NCBI GenBank assembly: GCA_946405695.1
Contig: CAMJIA010000016.1
Coordinates: 1-30,495 of the forward strand
Length of the DNA: 30,495 bases
Direction: 5' to 3'
Source of the DNA: an uncultured Prevotellaceae bacterium
GTDB taxonomy: Bacteria; Bacteroidota; Bacteroidia; Bacteroidales; Bacteroidaceae
Shown here: positions 8,204-19,967 of the stretch, one piece after another
How the letters are laid out: each line of letters opens with the position of its first letter
How positions within the stretch are numbered: the stretch's first letter is position 1
The notes under the pieces: model-generated
What the model saw: the letters and a program-made list of their open reading frames with translations, nothing else
Told to the model about the DNA's origin: nothing
Database searches by the model: none
Position numbers and translations under genes: made by a program

Positions 8204-9159
8204 GTTTCATCGTTGCTTGCTACGACCTACCCATACCACTGTTGTGCGAGTGCATCAATAGCATTCTGGCCTTGTCGCTATCTGAAAGCGAAAGGGAAAT
8301 TATCATCGTCGATGACGGTTCAGAGACCAGTCCCATTAATGCGCTCACACAATATGGAGATGACATTATCTATGTCCGTCAGCACCATGCAGGTGTAAGC
8401 GTTGCTCGTAACAGAGGTTTGCAAATGGCTCGTGGCCGCTATATCCAGATGATCGATGGTGACGACTGTCTGCTGCAAAATCCATACGACCATTGTCTGG
8501 ACCTCCTTCGAAATAGTCAACAGCCTATTGACGTCATCTTGTTTGACTTTACAAAGACCCTTCCGTCGAAAGTCAAAGAATCGTATCACGACAGTTCTCT
8601 GATGAGTGGTTCGGAATATATGCGCAACCATTCTATTCATGGAACAGCTTGTGGATGTCTCTTTCGTCAGACTGTACGTAGCGAGCTGGCGTTCACCCCA
8701 GGCATCGAATATGGAGAAGACGAGGAATTTACCGCCCAGCTGCTGGTACGTGCAGAAGTAATCTGCGTCACCGATGCGCAGGCCTACTACTATAGGCAAC
8801 GGAAGACGTCGGCTGTTCATCAACAGGACGACAGCAAAAAGACGAAACGCCTGAACGACAGCTTGGAGGTAATATGTAACCTGCACCTTATGGAAGACCG
8901 TATGCCTCATAACGACCGATTGGCGCTTCAACGCAGAGTCGCTCAGCTGACGATGGATTACATCTATAACACCATCATGCTGACACATTCTCGCAAGGCA
9001 CTGGACAGTTGTCTGGAAGAGTTACGTCAACATGGTCTCTTCCCATTGCCTGACCGTGACTATACACAGAAATACAAATGGTTTCGTCGTATGACCAACT
9101 CGGCATTTGGACGCACCATCCTGCTCAACACGTTACCATTCATGAAGAGAGAGAGATGA
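8152..9159 (+). CDS. Glycosyltransferase family 2 protein
   Basis: This 335-residue GT2 enzyme shows VSFIVACYDLP at its N-terminus, IIIVDDGSETS, the HHAGVSVARNRGL motif, and MIDGDDC with the DxD-type Asp102/Asp104. GEDEEFTAQLLV is the probable catalytic segment. The ATG at 8152 gives a 52-base overlap with the preceding gene; a TTG at 8197 would leave only 7 bases of overlap and still keep the whole domain, so the start is uncertain. Each of the two overlapping genes carries its own full set of motifs, so they are not one frameshifted gene. It overlaps the next gene by ATGA at 9156-9159, a classic sign of translational coupling. Confidence 0.87.
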   Translation: MHQQQIHTPLQETQPLVSFIVACYDLPIPLLCECINSILALSLSESEREIIIVDDGSETSPINALTQYGDDIIYVRQHHAGVSVARNRGLQMARGRYIQMIDGDDCLLQNPYDHCLDLLRNSQQPIDVILFDFTKTLPSKVKESYHDSSLMSGSEYMRNHSIHGTACGCLFRQTVRSELAFTPGIEYGEDEEFTAQLLVRAEVICVTDAQAYYYRQRKTSAVHQQDDSKKTKRLNDSLEVICNLHLMEDRMPHNDRLALQRRVAQLTMDYIYNTIMLTHSRKALDSCLEELRQHGLFPLPDRDYTQKYKWFRRMTNSAFGRTILLNTLPFMKRER

Positions 9160-10244
9160 GAATATTGCTCATAGGTGAATATAGTAATGTCCACTGGACG
9201 TTGGCAGAAGGTCTGCGCAAGCTTGGCCACGAGGTGTGTGTCATCTCCAATGGTGATTTCTGGAAAGACTATCCACGCGATATCGACGTAGCACGAACAC
9301 CAGGAAAACTGGGTGGCATATTTCTTATGGCTAAGCTTTATGCCTTATTGCCCAAGATGCGAGGCTACGATGTGGTGCAACTCATCAATCCAATGTTCTT
9401 CGAACTGAAAGCCGAGCGCCTGTTCTGGTTCTATCGTTACTTGCGTAAGCACAACAAGCGCATCTTTCTGGGTGCTTTCGGAATGGACTACTACTGGGTA
9501 CACGAGTGCATCACCAATAAGCCTTTGCGATATAGCGACTTCAACATCGGAGAGAAGTTGCGCACCAACGAGGATGCCCTGAAGGAGCGTGCTGACTGGT
9601 TGGGAACAGCCAAGGAACAGCTGAACAAGCTGATAGCCAACGATTGCGACGGCATCGTTACAGGACTCTATGAATACGATGTTTGTTACAGGCCCCACTT
9701 CCCAGAGAAGACGCAGTTTATTCCCTTTCCCATTAATCCCATTCAACCCATAAATCCCATAACATCTCCTCAACAACTACGCCTTTTTATTGGCATCAGC
9801 AAGCAACGTTCTGCCTATAAAGGTACGGACATCATGCTGAAAGCCGCAGAGACCATCGTCAGCAAATACCCAGAACAAGTCATCTTGGAAAAAGCTGAAG
9901 GAGTACCTTTTGCTACCTATCAGCAGATGATTGACTCAAGCGACGTCTTGCTCGACCAACTTTATAGCTACACACCAGCTATGAATGCGCTACTGGCTAT
10001 GTCGAAAGGAATTATCGTCGTGGGTGGTGGGGAACCTGAGAACTACGAAATCATAGGAGAAACAGAATTGCGTCCCATCGTCAATGTAGAGCCGACCTAC
10101 GATAGTGTTTATCACGAACTGGAACAGATGGTGCTGCATCCTAAGCGCATTGCTGAACTGAAACGCGAGAGCGTAGAGTACATAAAAAAGCATCACGACT
10201 TTGTGAAAGTCGCGATGCAATACGTTGATTTCTGGAATCGTTGA
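9156..10244 (+). CDS. Glycosyltransferase (GT-B fold, GT4-like)
   Basis: The protein has 362 residues from the ATG at 9156, which overlaps the previous stop. MRILLIGEYSNVHWTLAEGL followed by LGHEVCVIS is the N-terminal Rossmann half of a GT-B enzyme. The C-terminal half has FIGISKQRSAYKGTDIMLKA, then SSDVLLDQLYSYTPAMNALLAMSKG and VVGGGEPENYE, resembling the donor-site region of GT4 enzymes. Between the halves lies a repeated PIN/PIQ/PIN/PIT linker encoded by a perfect 9-base period repeat. The last codons contain a hairpin that acts as the terminator of the convergent rpsP gene. Exact family and sugar are not known. Confidence 0.8.
   Translation: MRILLIGEYSNVHWTLAEGLRKLGHEVCVISNGDFWKDYPRDIDVARTPGKLGGIFLMAKLYALLPKMRGYDVVQLINPMFFELKAERLFWFYRYLRKHNKRIFLGAFGMDYYWVHECITNKPLRYSDFNIGEKLRTNEDALKERADWLGTAKEQLNKLIANDCDGIVTGLYEYDVCYRPHFPEKTQFIPFPINPIQPINPITSPQQLRLFIGISKQRSAYKGTDIMLKAAETIVSKYPEQVILEKAEGVPFATYQQMIDSSDVLLDQLYSYTPAMNALLAMSKGIIVVGGGEPENYEIIGETELRPIVNVEPTYDSVYHELEQMVLHPKRIAELKRESVEYIKKHHDFVKVAMQYVDFWNR
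9729..9764 (+). repeat. Four-unit 9-base tandem repeat inside a glycosyltransferase gene
   Basis: The units CCCATTAAT, CCCATTCAA, CCCATAAAT and CCCATAACA follow each other without a break. The period of nine keeps the reading frame and encodes PIN-PIQ-PIN-PIT, which falls in the predicted linker between the two GT-B domains. The bases differ from the surrounding, more GC-balanced codons, so this looks like an expansion or insertion tolerated at a domain boundary. Confidence 0.85.
10184..10218 (-). terminator. rpsP intrinsic terminator embedded in the opposing glycosyltransferase gene
   Basis: Bases 10190-10202 pair with 10206-10218 around a 3-base loop. Read on the minus strand, all 13 pairs form (one as a G-U wobble) and the stem is followed by TTTTTT (10184-10189). 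On the plus strand the same position is an A-C mismatch and there is no T run. The hairpin lies 29 bases past the rpsP stop. Orientation, spacing and pairing all point to rpsP. Confidence 0.85.
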
Positions 10245-10247
10245 TGA

Positions 10248-10799
10248 TTACTCAGCAGCGGGAGCTTCAGCAGCAGCCTCCTCAGCGGGAGCCTCTGCAG
10301 CAGCGGCAGCAGCTTCAGCCTCTGCCTTAGCAGCAGCCTCAGCAGCCTTCTTCTCAGCTACCTTCTTAGCAATCTCCTCGTTCAGCTTCTTCTCCTGAGC
10401 CAGCTCCTTAGCAGCAGCGTCCTTCTTAGCCTTAGCCTCGTCAGCAGCAACCTTCTCCAGGCCCTTCTGCTTGTCAGCCTTCCAAGCGTCGAACTTCTTC
10501 TGTGCAGTAGCCTCGTCGAAAGCGCCCTTCTTTACGCCACCCTTGAGGTGCTTCATCAGGTAAACGCCCTCACGGCTGAGGATGTTACGAACAGTGTCGG
10601 TAGGCTGTGCACCAGTCTCGACCCAATAAAGTGCACGCTCGAAATTAAGATCTACTGTGGCAGGATTGGTGTTTGGGTTGTAAGTACCAATCTTCTCAGT
10701 GAAACGACCATCACGTGGTGCACGAGCGTCAGCGATAACGATGCGATAGAAAGCATAGCTCTTGCGACCGCCGCGCTGCAATCTGATTTTTGTTGCCAT
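10248..10799 (-). CDS. rpsP: 30S ribosomal protein S16 with long C-terminal tail
   Basis: Residues 1 to about 85 are a standard bS16: [43 protein letters not shown], and a typical [12 protein letters not shown]. The remaining 95 or so residues form a Lys/Glu/Ala-rich tail, ending in an Ala/Glu/Pro run, and are probably helical. bS16 in most bacteria stops at 80-90 residues; long tails are known in Bacteroidetes. The protein assembles into the small ribosomal subunit. The gene has its own promoter and a 62-base leader, and terminates inside the convergent glycosyltransferase gene three bases away. Confidence 0.96.
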   Translation of the reverse strand: MATKIRLQRGGRKSYAFYRIVIADARAPRDGRFTEKIGTYNPNTNPATVDLNFERALYWVETGAQPTDTVRNILSREGVYLMKHLKGGVKKGAFDEATAQKKFDAWKADKQKGLEKVAADEAKAKKDAAAKELAQEKKLNEEIAKKVAEKKAAEAAAKAEAEAAAAAAEAPAEEAAAEAPAAE

Positions 10800-10864
10800 T
10801 GTTTTTAAATGATTTTTGTTGTTAAAAAATTGAATTTCATGCTCTTATCTCGTAAAAGCGGGTG

Positions 10865-10872
10865 CAAAGGTA
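10865..10872 (-). promoter_or_regulatory. Putative -7 box of rpsP
   Basis: The minus strand reads TACCTTTG, matching TAnnTTTG. The expected start near 10861 gives a leader of about 62 bases, long for this window and possibly a site for control of ribosomal protein synthesis. No clear TTTG is found upstream, where AT-rich heptamer repeats lie instead. Confidence 0.55.
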
Positions 10873-10880
10873 CGAAGAAA

Positions 10881-10915
10881 TTAAGAATAAAGTATTAAGA
10901 ATTAAGAATTAATCT
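10881..10915. repeat. AT-rich 7-base tandem repeat
   Basis: Five heptamers in register: TTAAGAA, TAAAGTA, TTAAGAA, TTAAGAA, TTAATCT. The tract lies between the DUF4923 gene (stop at 10940) and the rpsP -7 box. The phase of seven excludes a coding role. Similar period-7 tracts occur at 29006-29033 and 30357-30391. Confidence 0.7.
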
Positions 10916-10939
10916 TTCTGCTTAATTTTTTTTAACTTT

Positions 10940-11581
10940 TTACTGCTTCCTCAGCGTAATACCTGCCTGCATACCATTGACACTCTTCAGCAGCGATGAG
11001 ATAGCCTTCAGGTTTGAGTTGGTTGAGTTGGCGCCAAAAGACTTGAACATATTCAGCAGCTTGGTGGCATCGGTCACGAACTGCATGTCGTTGCCGTCAA
11101 TCTGTGTGGTAATGGACACCGTCTTGATGCCAGCAATGGTCAGCAACAGCTTAGAGTCCTTCACCTCCCAAGTGCCCTTGGCGGTACGTCCGTTCAGCGT
11201 GCGAGTATAAATACCATCCTCCTTGAACGTCATTGAGTAGGTTCCGGGCTTGATACCATATTTTGTCAAGTAGCTCTGTATCTTCGTCTCCAACTTGTTA
11301 GCAGCAATCTTGGCAGCAGCATTGGTCAGGAAGTTGTCAGACTTGAATACAATAGCAGGTTCCGTATATGTCCACGTACCGATAATTTTGTTCTTGTCTG
11401 CCTGTTTGTCACTTGAGAAAACGCTGGTCAAGGTCGATACAAGATCACTCGACTGCGAGTTTCCAGTGGCAGCACCCAACACATTACCCAACACACTTCC
11501 CAGGTCGCTCTGCGCACTTACATTGGCAGAGAACAGAAGGGCCATACTGATGGCCATCATCTTCATAACATTCTTTTTCAT
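10940..11581 (-). CDS. DUF4923-like secreted protein
   Basis: The 213-residue product has a signal peptide (about 1-23, ending VSA, then QSDLGS). A Ser/Gly-rich linker follows, then a lipocalin-like or beta-rich domain with IIGTWTYTEPAIVF, YSMTFKEDGIYT, and GTWEVKDSKLLLTI. I recognise this as resembling the Bacteroidetes DUF4923 family, whose function is unknown; the fold statement is inference from the alternating strands. No Cys follows the signal peptide, so it should be soluble in the periplasm or secreted rather than a lipoprotein. It has its own -7 box and lies upstream of rpsP in the same direction, but rpsP has a separate promoter. Confidence 0.75.
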   Translation of the reverse strand: MKKNVMKMMAISMALLFSANVSAQSDLGSVLGNVLGAATGNSQSSDLVSTLTSVFSSDKQADKNKIIGTWTYTEPAIVFKSDNFLTNAAAKIAANKLETKIQSYLTKYGIKPGTYSMTFKEDGIYTRTLNGRTAKGTWEVKDSKLLLTIAGIKTVSITTQIDGNDMQFVTDATKLLNMFKSFGANSTNSNLKAISSLLKSVNGMQAGITLRKQ

Positions 11582-11606
11582 AGATACGTTTTTGTTTAAA
11601 ACGCTG

Positions 11607-11614
11607 CAAATTTA
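11607..11614 (-). promoter_or_regulatory. Putative -7 box of the DUF4923 gene
   Basis: The minus strand reads TAAATTTG, a match to TAnnTTTG. The predicted start near 11603 gives a leader of about 20 bases before the ATG at 11581. A TTTG sits only 12 bases upstream, too close for the usual spacing. Confidence 0.5.
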
Positions 11615-11657
11615 CAAATTTTCCACCAAATCGTGCCATGTTATAACATTTTTTGAT

Positions 11658-11665
11658 TACTTTTG
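11658..11665 (+). promoter_or_regulatory. Putative -7 box giving a near-leaderless glycosyltransferase mRNA
   Basis: TACTTTTG matches TAnnTTTG and ends seven bases before the ATG at 11673, so the transcript would start within a few bases of the start codon. No good TTTG is found at -33. It supports the start at 11673 over any longer frame. Confidence 0.5.
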
Positions 11666-11672
11666 CATCTTG

Positions 11673-15653
<3,981 letters not shown>

Positions 15654-15667
15654 TCATCTTCAATTGT

Positions 15668-16957
15668 CTACTTCTCGATTATGCGATACTTACCACTCAG
15701 GTGCATGAAGGCGAAAAGACGGAGCAAACCATCGTAGTATGCATCGAAATATCCATCCTCAAAGGGAACATGGCGTGCTTTCCATAAGGCATCAACAAAC
15801 TCTTTCTTTTTCTCGTGCTGGCACAGAATAGACGCTGCCGCTACTGTACTTACAAGACCGATACTATGGCGCAACTTTCGGAAGCCTCCAGCCTGTAGAA
15901 TCTCATCATCTGCAGGCAACGTACCATCTACACGATACTGGTCAACAAACGTGTCAACACCCTGGTTATAGAAAAAATTCTGAATCTTCTCACCATACTG
16001 TCGCTGCCAATCGGCATCCGCCCCACTCCACTCAAAGTCGAGTGTGATGTTCATAGGTACACGCCAAGAGTCATAACGGAAATTAGAACCGCCATTACGA
16101 CGACCACCAAATCCCTGCAACAAAGTGCCATCATAATTACACATGTCTGGATTCAATCCTGTCTGCTCATTCGTTGCTTTATGCAGGAAAGCACGACTCT
16201 TTACAGCACAGTCCATCCAATATTCTGAGCGTCCGTCATCAGCATACTTAGCCCACACTTCATAGAAGGCAGGAATGTGATAAGACGGATCTGTGAAACG
16301 CTGTCCAAAGCCATCAGGCGTGAAGGTAATCAGACGTGTTTCAGGGTCAATGAGATACATTTTCTGCGGGCCTTGTTGCTGAGCGCCAAAACCTGCAAAG
16401 CCACCCTGTCGTGGTGCAGGTGTGTATTCCTTAGGCTGAATACAATTCAGGATATGCTGCGCCTCAGCTTTGTAATTAATGCCGGTTTGGTCACCCCAAC
16501 GATTGGAGGCAAACAACAGGGCGGTAATGAAATACAGTTCGCCATCGCTAGCAGCACCATCGGCATTGCGCGTACCATCTGTTTTACAACTCCACGCGAA
16601 ATAGCCCTCACGTGGTCCGTCCTGATGCTGCATGTATTTTTTACTCCAGCGCCATAGACGGTCGAAGATGTCCTTCTCACCAAACTGTACAGCAATCATC
16701 ATACCGTATGACATTCCTTCAGTACGAGCATCATGATTCTTGACGTCAGAAACATAGCCCATCGTATCGCCTACCTCAAAGTAGACCTTGTTAGGACCAC
16801 GGAAAACGTCGTTGAACACCTCTTTCACCTTGGCTTCTACCTCAGCTGGTTGATAACCCATCTCAACGAATACGTTGCGATAATTTTCCGCTTTTGTAGG
16901 GATCGTCACCGTACAGACGGCAAGCATTATTAGTAATAGATTCTTCATTTTTTTCAT
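15668..16957 (-). CDS. GH8 family hydrolase, probable reducing-end xylose-releasing exo-oligoxylanase
   Basis: The 429-residue protein has a signal peptide (1 to about 23, ending TKA) and an (alpha/alpha)6 GH8 domain. Glu80 in RTEGMSYGMM is the expected general acid. Asp296 in FRYDSWRVP sits where Rex-type GH8 enzymes have their base. DGAASDGELYF and TDPSYHIPAFYEVW are further GH8 signatures. Rex enzymes remove xylose from the reducing end of xylo-oligosaccharides; similarity in motif layout supports this over endoglucanase, but it is inference. A Gly/Gln-rich insertion (GGFAGFGAQQQGPQ) lies near residues 185-200. It is 33 bases from the GH2 gene and 22 from GH25, so probably in one transcript. 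Confidence 0.88.
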   Translation of the reverse strand: MKKMKNLLLIMLAVCTVTIPTKAENYRNVFVEMGYQPAEVEAKVKEVFNDVFRGPNKVYFEVGDTMGYVSDVKNHDARTEGMSYGMMIAVQFGEKDIFDRLWRWSKKYMQHQDGPREGYFAWSCKTDGTRNADGAASDGELYFITALLFASNRWGDQTGINYKAEAQHILNCIQPKEYTPAPRQGGFAGFGAQQQGPQKMYLIDPETRLITFTPDGFGQRFTDPSYHIPAFYEVWAKYADDGRSEYWMDCAVKSRAFLHKATNEQTGLNPDMCNYDGTLLQGFGGRRNGGSNFRYDSWRVPMNITLDFEWSGADADWQRQYGEKIQNFFYNQGVDTFVDQYRVDGTLPADDEILQAGGFRKLRHSIGLVSTVAAASILCQHEKKKEFVDALWKARHVPFEDGYFDAYYDGLLRLFAFMHLSGKYRIIEK

Positions 16958-16979
16958 TGTGTTGGTAGTTTTTTATGTT

Positions 16980-17870
16980 TTAGTCCGTATATGCATCTTC
17001 ACCTATCTGTTCGCGAGCGCCAATAGTCATCTTGCGAAGATCGTAGAAAGATCCATTGTAGATATTGAAATCAACCTGGCCCTTGATGCCTGGCAGACGA
17101 CCTGCATCAGTGTGTTGCCAGAATTTCCAGGCACCATCATACTCCACTTCGTCGACATAATAATGAGCTATCCAATAGGGATAACTGTCAAAGACGGAAT
17201 CACTCAGATAGCGCGTTTTAAATTTATAATAGGTATAAATGATAGGTTTGACGCCATAGTGTTGTTCTACAATGTTAAGCCATTGCAAGACACTAGCAGC
17301 AAACTCCTTGTCGGTCTGGTGTTTAGGTTTATGTTCAACATCAAGTACAGGAGGCAGGTCTCCATTCTCCAACTTAGCGTGACGGATAAAGAAGTCCGCC
17401 TGTTTGTCAGCAGGTGAATGTACACTATAGAAATGGTATGCACCACGTGTAAAGCCATGTTCTCGGGCCTGACGGAAATTCTCCTTAAAGTTGGGGTCAA
17501 GACGCGATGAGCCTTCAGTGGCTTTCATCATGATGAACCTAATAGGTGTCTCGTTGATTAGTCCTTTATCACGTAATGTAGGCCAATCAATACGCCCTTG
17601 GTGGTGACTAATGTCAATACCATGAATCTCGTAGCCCTTAGGGTAACTGACTTCCCCATAAAGGGCACGCCAACGGAAGCCGAAGGGGCCTACGAAGATG
17701 TAATAGAAGAAATAGATATAGACAGCAACGATAGACAGTCCGCCTAACCACCATGCCCAACCTGGCAGGTGTTGCATTAAACGAACAAAGACATTCGGAC
17801 GTCTGTGGGGTACTGGGCCCGTTCGACGTCCGGATGCCTGTCTATTATGCGTTGTCCTCTTATTGGGCAT
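16980..17870 (-). CDS. GH25 lysozyme, membrane-anchored
   Basis: From the ATG at 17870 the protein has 296 residues (a TTG one codon earlier is an alternative start). A basic N-terminal tail of about 35 residues is followed by one membrane helix (WAWWLGGLSIVAVYIYFFYY). The GH25 domain comes next: YEIHGIDISHHQGRIDW, FIMMKATEGSS, GAYHFYS, then LPPVLDVEHK with the catalytic Asp/Glu pair, and FWQHTDAGR. The enzyme would cleave the MurNAc-GlcNAc bond of peptidoglycan from the periplasmic face of the inner membrane. It starts three bases after the pfp stop, so it should be cotranscribed with it. A role in wall turnover is inferred; a phage origin is unlikely given the neighbours. Confidence 0.9.
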   Translation of the reverse strand: MPNKRTTHNRQASGRRTGPVPHRRPNVFVRLMQHLPGWAWWLGGLSIVAVYIYFFYYIFVGPFGFRWRALYGEVSYPKGYEIHGIDISHHQGRIDWPTLRDKGLINETPIRFIMMKATEGSSRLDPNFKENFRQAREHGFTRGAYHFYSVHSPADKQADFFIRHAKLENGDLPPVLDVEHKPKHQTDKEFAASVLQWLNIVEQHYGVKPIIYTYYKFKTRYLSDSVFDSYPYWIAHYYVDEVEYDGAWKFWQHTDAGRLPGIKGQVDFNIYNGSFYDLRKMTIGAREQIGEDAYTD

Positions 17871-17873
17871 CAA

Positions 17874-19511
17874 TTATTTTTTCTGCTCAAGAGCGAGAGT
17901 CATAGTGGGCTGGTCGCACACCTCTGTGGGTCCCCAGTACTGGATAGGACCAGGATAAACGTAAGCCGTCTTGCGAGCCCACTCGTCACGATGAGCAGCA
18001 AACTCCTTGAAGGGAGCGCCATCGAGCTCAACGAGGGCCTTGCGGATAACGGGCTTCATCTCACCGGCACGCTTCTCCATATTCATCATCATGGTGATGG
18101 GTACACCACCAGCAATCCACTGGTCAGCAGGAGCTGTCGTGTTCTTAACGATAGCCATATATCCGGTCTTGCCGTTGGCAATGAGCTGAGCGGCAGAAGT
18201 ACCGAGCGCATAGCAGTAGTCAGCATCGAAGTTAGAAGGAGCAGCGCAACGTCCCTCGTAACCGAAGAAATGGTGCTGAGTACCGAACTTGCCAGAATAC
18301 TTGCCTTCCTTCTTCATCTTCTCCAGCTTCTGGGCAACCATCGTAGAGAGCAACTTCTCAGTTTCGATGAGTGATACCTGAACGTTTCCATGAGGATCGC
18401 GGTCGAGTGCCAGCTGACGAGCCACACCTACAGGCAGGCTGTTGAAGACAGCGAGGTTCTCAGGAGTGAGGTGGCTCTTAGCGAAATCAACCTGTTCGTC
18501 GCGGCTGATGTTCTTTGCCTCAGGAAGTGCGAGCACGTCGTTGAGTTGAGCGATGAGCTTCTTGATAGCGGGGATGAACTCGATGACACCCTCGGGGATG
18601 ACAACGGTACCGAAGTTGTTGCCATCAGCAGCACGAGCAGCAACAACTTCAGCGATGTATGTCACGATGTCGTCGAGGCTCTGTGCCTTAGCCTCTACCT
18701 CCTCAGAAACGAGACAGATATTAGGCTGAGTCTGCAGGGCACACTCCAGAGCGATATGAGATGCTGAGCGACCCATCACCTTGATAAAGTGCCAGTATTT
18801 GCGGGCTGAGTTGCAGTCGCGCTCGATGTTACCAATCAGCTCAGAGTATGTCTTACAAGCGGTATCGAAACCGAAAGAGGTCTCAATCTGCTCGTTCTTC
18901 AAGTCACCGTCGATGGTCTTAGGACAACCAATTACCTGTACGCCGTAGTTCTTGGCTGCATAGTACTCGGCCAGCACGCAAGCATTGGTGTTAGAGTCAT
19001 CACCACCAATGATAACGATAGCCTTGATGTCGAGTTCGCGGATAATCTCTAGACCTTTCTCAAACTGGTCAACCTTCTCGAGTTTGGTACGACCGGAACC
19101 AATCATATCGAAACCACCCGTGTTGCGGTACTCATCAATAATCTCCTTGGTCAGTTCCATGTAGTTGTGGTCAACAAGACCGCCAGGGCCCAGGATGAAA
19201 CCATAGAGACGGTTCTCGGGGTTGAGCTTCTTGATCTGGTCGAAGAGACCGGTAATCACGTTGTGACCACCAGGAGCCTGACCACCACTGAGGATGATAC
19301 CCACATTCATCTTCTTGGTATTAGCCTCGGTAGCGGGTTCGAACTCTACGATAGGCATACCGTAAGTGTTTGGGAAAAGCTTCTTAATCTCTTCCTGGTC
19401 ACCCACGCTCTGGGTTGCTGCACCCTCTTTTACTTTCACTGCACCCTGAAGTGCCTTAGGCAACTTAGGCTGATAAGCGGCTCTCGCCAACTGCAATGCA
19501 CTTTTTTCCAT
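17874..19511 (-). CDS. pfp: Diphosphate-fructose-6-phosphate 1-phosphotransferase (PPi-PFK)
   Basis: The 545-residue protein (from ATG 19511) phosphorylates fructose 6-phosphate with pyrophosphate, reversibly, in the cytosol. It has the long-form (PfpB-like) architecture: [13 protein letters not shown] near the N-terminus, GGDDSNTN with Asp171-Asp172, and PKTIDGDLK with Asp201. The Asp in GGDD (ATP enzymes have GGDG) and the Lys in PKTIDGD (ATP enzymes have PGTIDND) are the known determinants for PPi use. [12 protein letters not shown] is the sugar-phosphate site. The frame is open up to 19559, but the promoter -7 box at 19557-19564 overlaps that start, so the MEKSALQ start is chosen. It heads a minus-strand run with GH25, GH8 and GH2. 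Confidence 0.95.
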   Translation of the reverse strand: MEKSALQLARAAYQPKLPKALQGAVKVKEGAATQSVGDQEEIKKLFPNTYGMPIVEFEPATEANTKKMNVGIILSGGQAPGGHNVITGLFDQIKKLNPENRLYGFILGPGGLVDHNYMELTKEIIDEYRNTGGFDMIGSGRTKLEKVDQFEKGLEIIRELDIKAIVIIGGDDSNTNACVLAEYYAAKNYGVQVIGCPKTIDGDLKNEQIETSFGFDTACKTYSELIGNIERDCNSARKYWHFIKVMGRSASHIALECALQTQPNICLVSEEVEAKAQSLDDIVTYIAEVVAARAADGNNFGTVVIPEGVIEFIPAIKKLIAQLNDVLALPEAKNISRDEQVDFAKSHLTPENLAVFNSLPVGVARQLALDRDPHGNVQVSLIETEKLLSTMVAQKLEKMKKEGKYSGKFGTQHHFFGYEGRCAAPSNFDADYCYALGTSAAQLIANGKTGYMAIVKNTTAPADQWIAGGVPITMMMNMEKRAGEMKPVIRKALVELDGAPFKEFAAHRDEWARKTAYVYPGPIQYWGPTEVCDQPTMTLALEQKK

Positions 19512-19556
19512 TGTTGAAATATTGTTTATACTAGTGAATAATTGATTTTCGAATTG

Positions 19557-19588
19557 CAAAAATAGTTATTTTTTGTGAGAAACGGAAA
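19557..19588 (-). promoter_or_regulatory. pfp promoter
   Basis: The minus strand has TATTTTTG (19557-19564) with TTTC (19585-19588) 20 bases upstream, close to the Bacteroidetes consensus. Initiation near 19553 leaves a leader of about 42 bases to the ATG at 19511. It faces the promoter of the gene at 19699; the rest of the gap is AT-rich with nothing else evident. Confidence 0.6.
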
Positions 19589-19649
19589 GAAATCGCGCAT
19601 TTTAATATTTTTTTTATTGTAAAAGTTATGTTATCTCAATTTTTTTACT

Positions 19650-19657
19650 TAACTTTG
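19650..19657 (+). promoter_or_regulatory. Putative -7 box of the small conserved gene at 19699
   Basis: TAACTTTG matches TAnnTTTG. The predicted start near 19661 gives a 38-base leader that includes the strong Shine-Dalgarno at 19685. No convincing TTTG is found 19-21 bases upstream. Confidence 0.55.
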
Positions 19658-19684
19658 ACGATTGAAATATGAACAAATCAAAAT

Positions 19685-19690
19685 AGGAGG
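19685..19690 (+). promoter_or_regulatory. Strong Shine-Dalgarno AGGAGG
   Basis: A perfect AGGAGG lies eight bases before the ATG at 19699. Among the gene starts in this window it is the only full consensus; the others show none or only weak purine runs. Bacteroidetes rarely use Shine-Dalgarno pairing because the anti-SD of their ribosomes is masked, so this site may have a special role. Confidence 0.75.
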
Positions 19691-19698
19691 ATAAAAAC

Positions 19699-19962
19699 AT
19701 GGCAAACAAAAGAACACTGAAACACAGTATCAACCTAGTATGTGGCGACCTTTTCGCAGAGTGTGTAGCAGCAAAGCTTTATGGTAACGGCGGAGACGAC
19801 TGTGAGGCTATTATCTACAGCATCTTAAAGATGCAGAGCGATTTCATCTGCCGCGTCTCACATCCGGAACCAGGTATGCCAGCAAAAAAGTACTATCAGA
19901 AGCTAAGAGAAGACTTCGTTGCACAGGCTAGCGATATTGTTGACCAGATCAATAACCATTAA
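19699..19962 (+). CDS. Small conserved protein of unknown function
   Basis: The 87-residue protein is soluble, mildly acidic and probably all-helical (INLVCGDLFAECVAAKLY, then DCEAIIYSILKMQSDFICRV and YYQKLREDFVAQASDIVDQI). It has three cysteines, no signal peptide and a conserved-looking turn HPEPGMPAK. I recall similar short proteins in other Bacteroidales but no function. It has its own promoter and a perfect Shine-Dalgarno, and stands six bases ahead of a PlsC-type acyltransferase, so it may regulate or bind its neighbours. Function unassigned. Confidence 0.75.
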   Translation: MANKRTLKHSINLVCGDLFAECVAAKLYGNGGDDCEAIIYSILKMQSDFICRVSHPEPGMPAKKYYQKLREDFVAQASDIVDQINNH

Positions 19963-19967
19963 TTGTG

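Noticed and set aside
7328..9159. Two overlapping GT2 genes as one frameshifted gene
   Set aside because: Each has a full N-terminal strand, DDGS, ARN and DxD set, so they are two enzymes and not a broken one.
11295..11672. N-terminal extension of the GT2 gene
   Set aside because: It runs antisense to the DUF4923 gene and across its promoter; the GT2 N-terminal motif begins at 11673.
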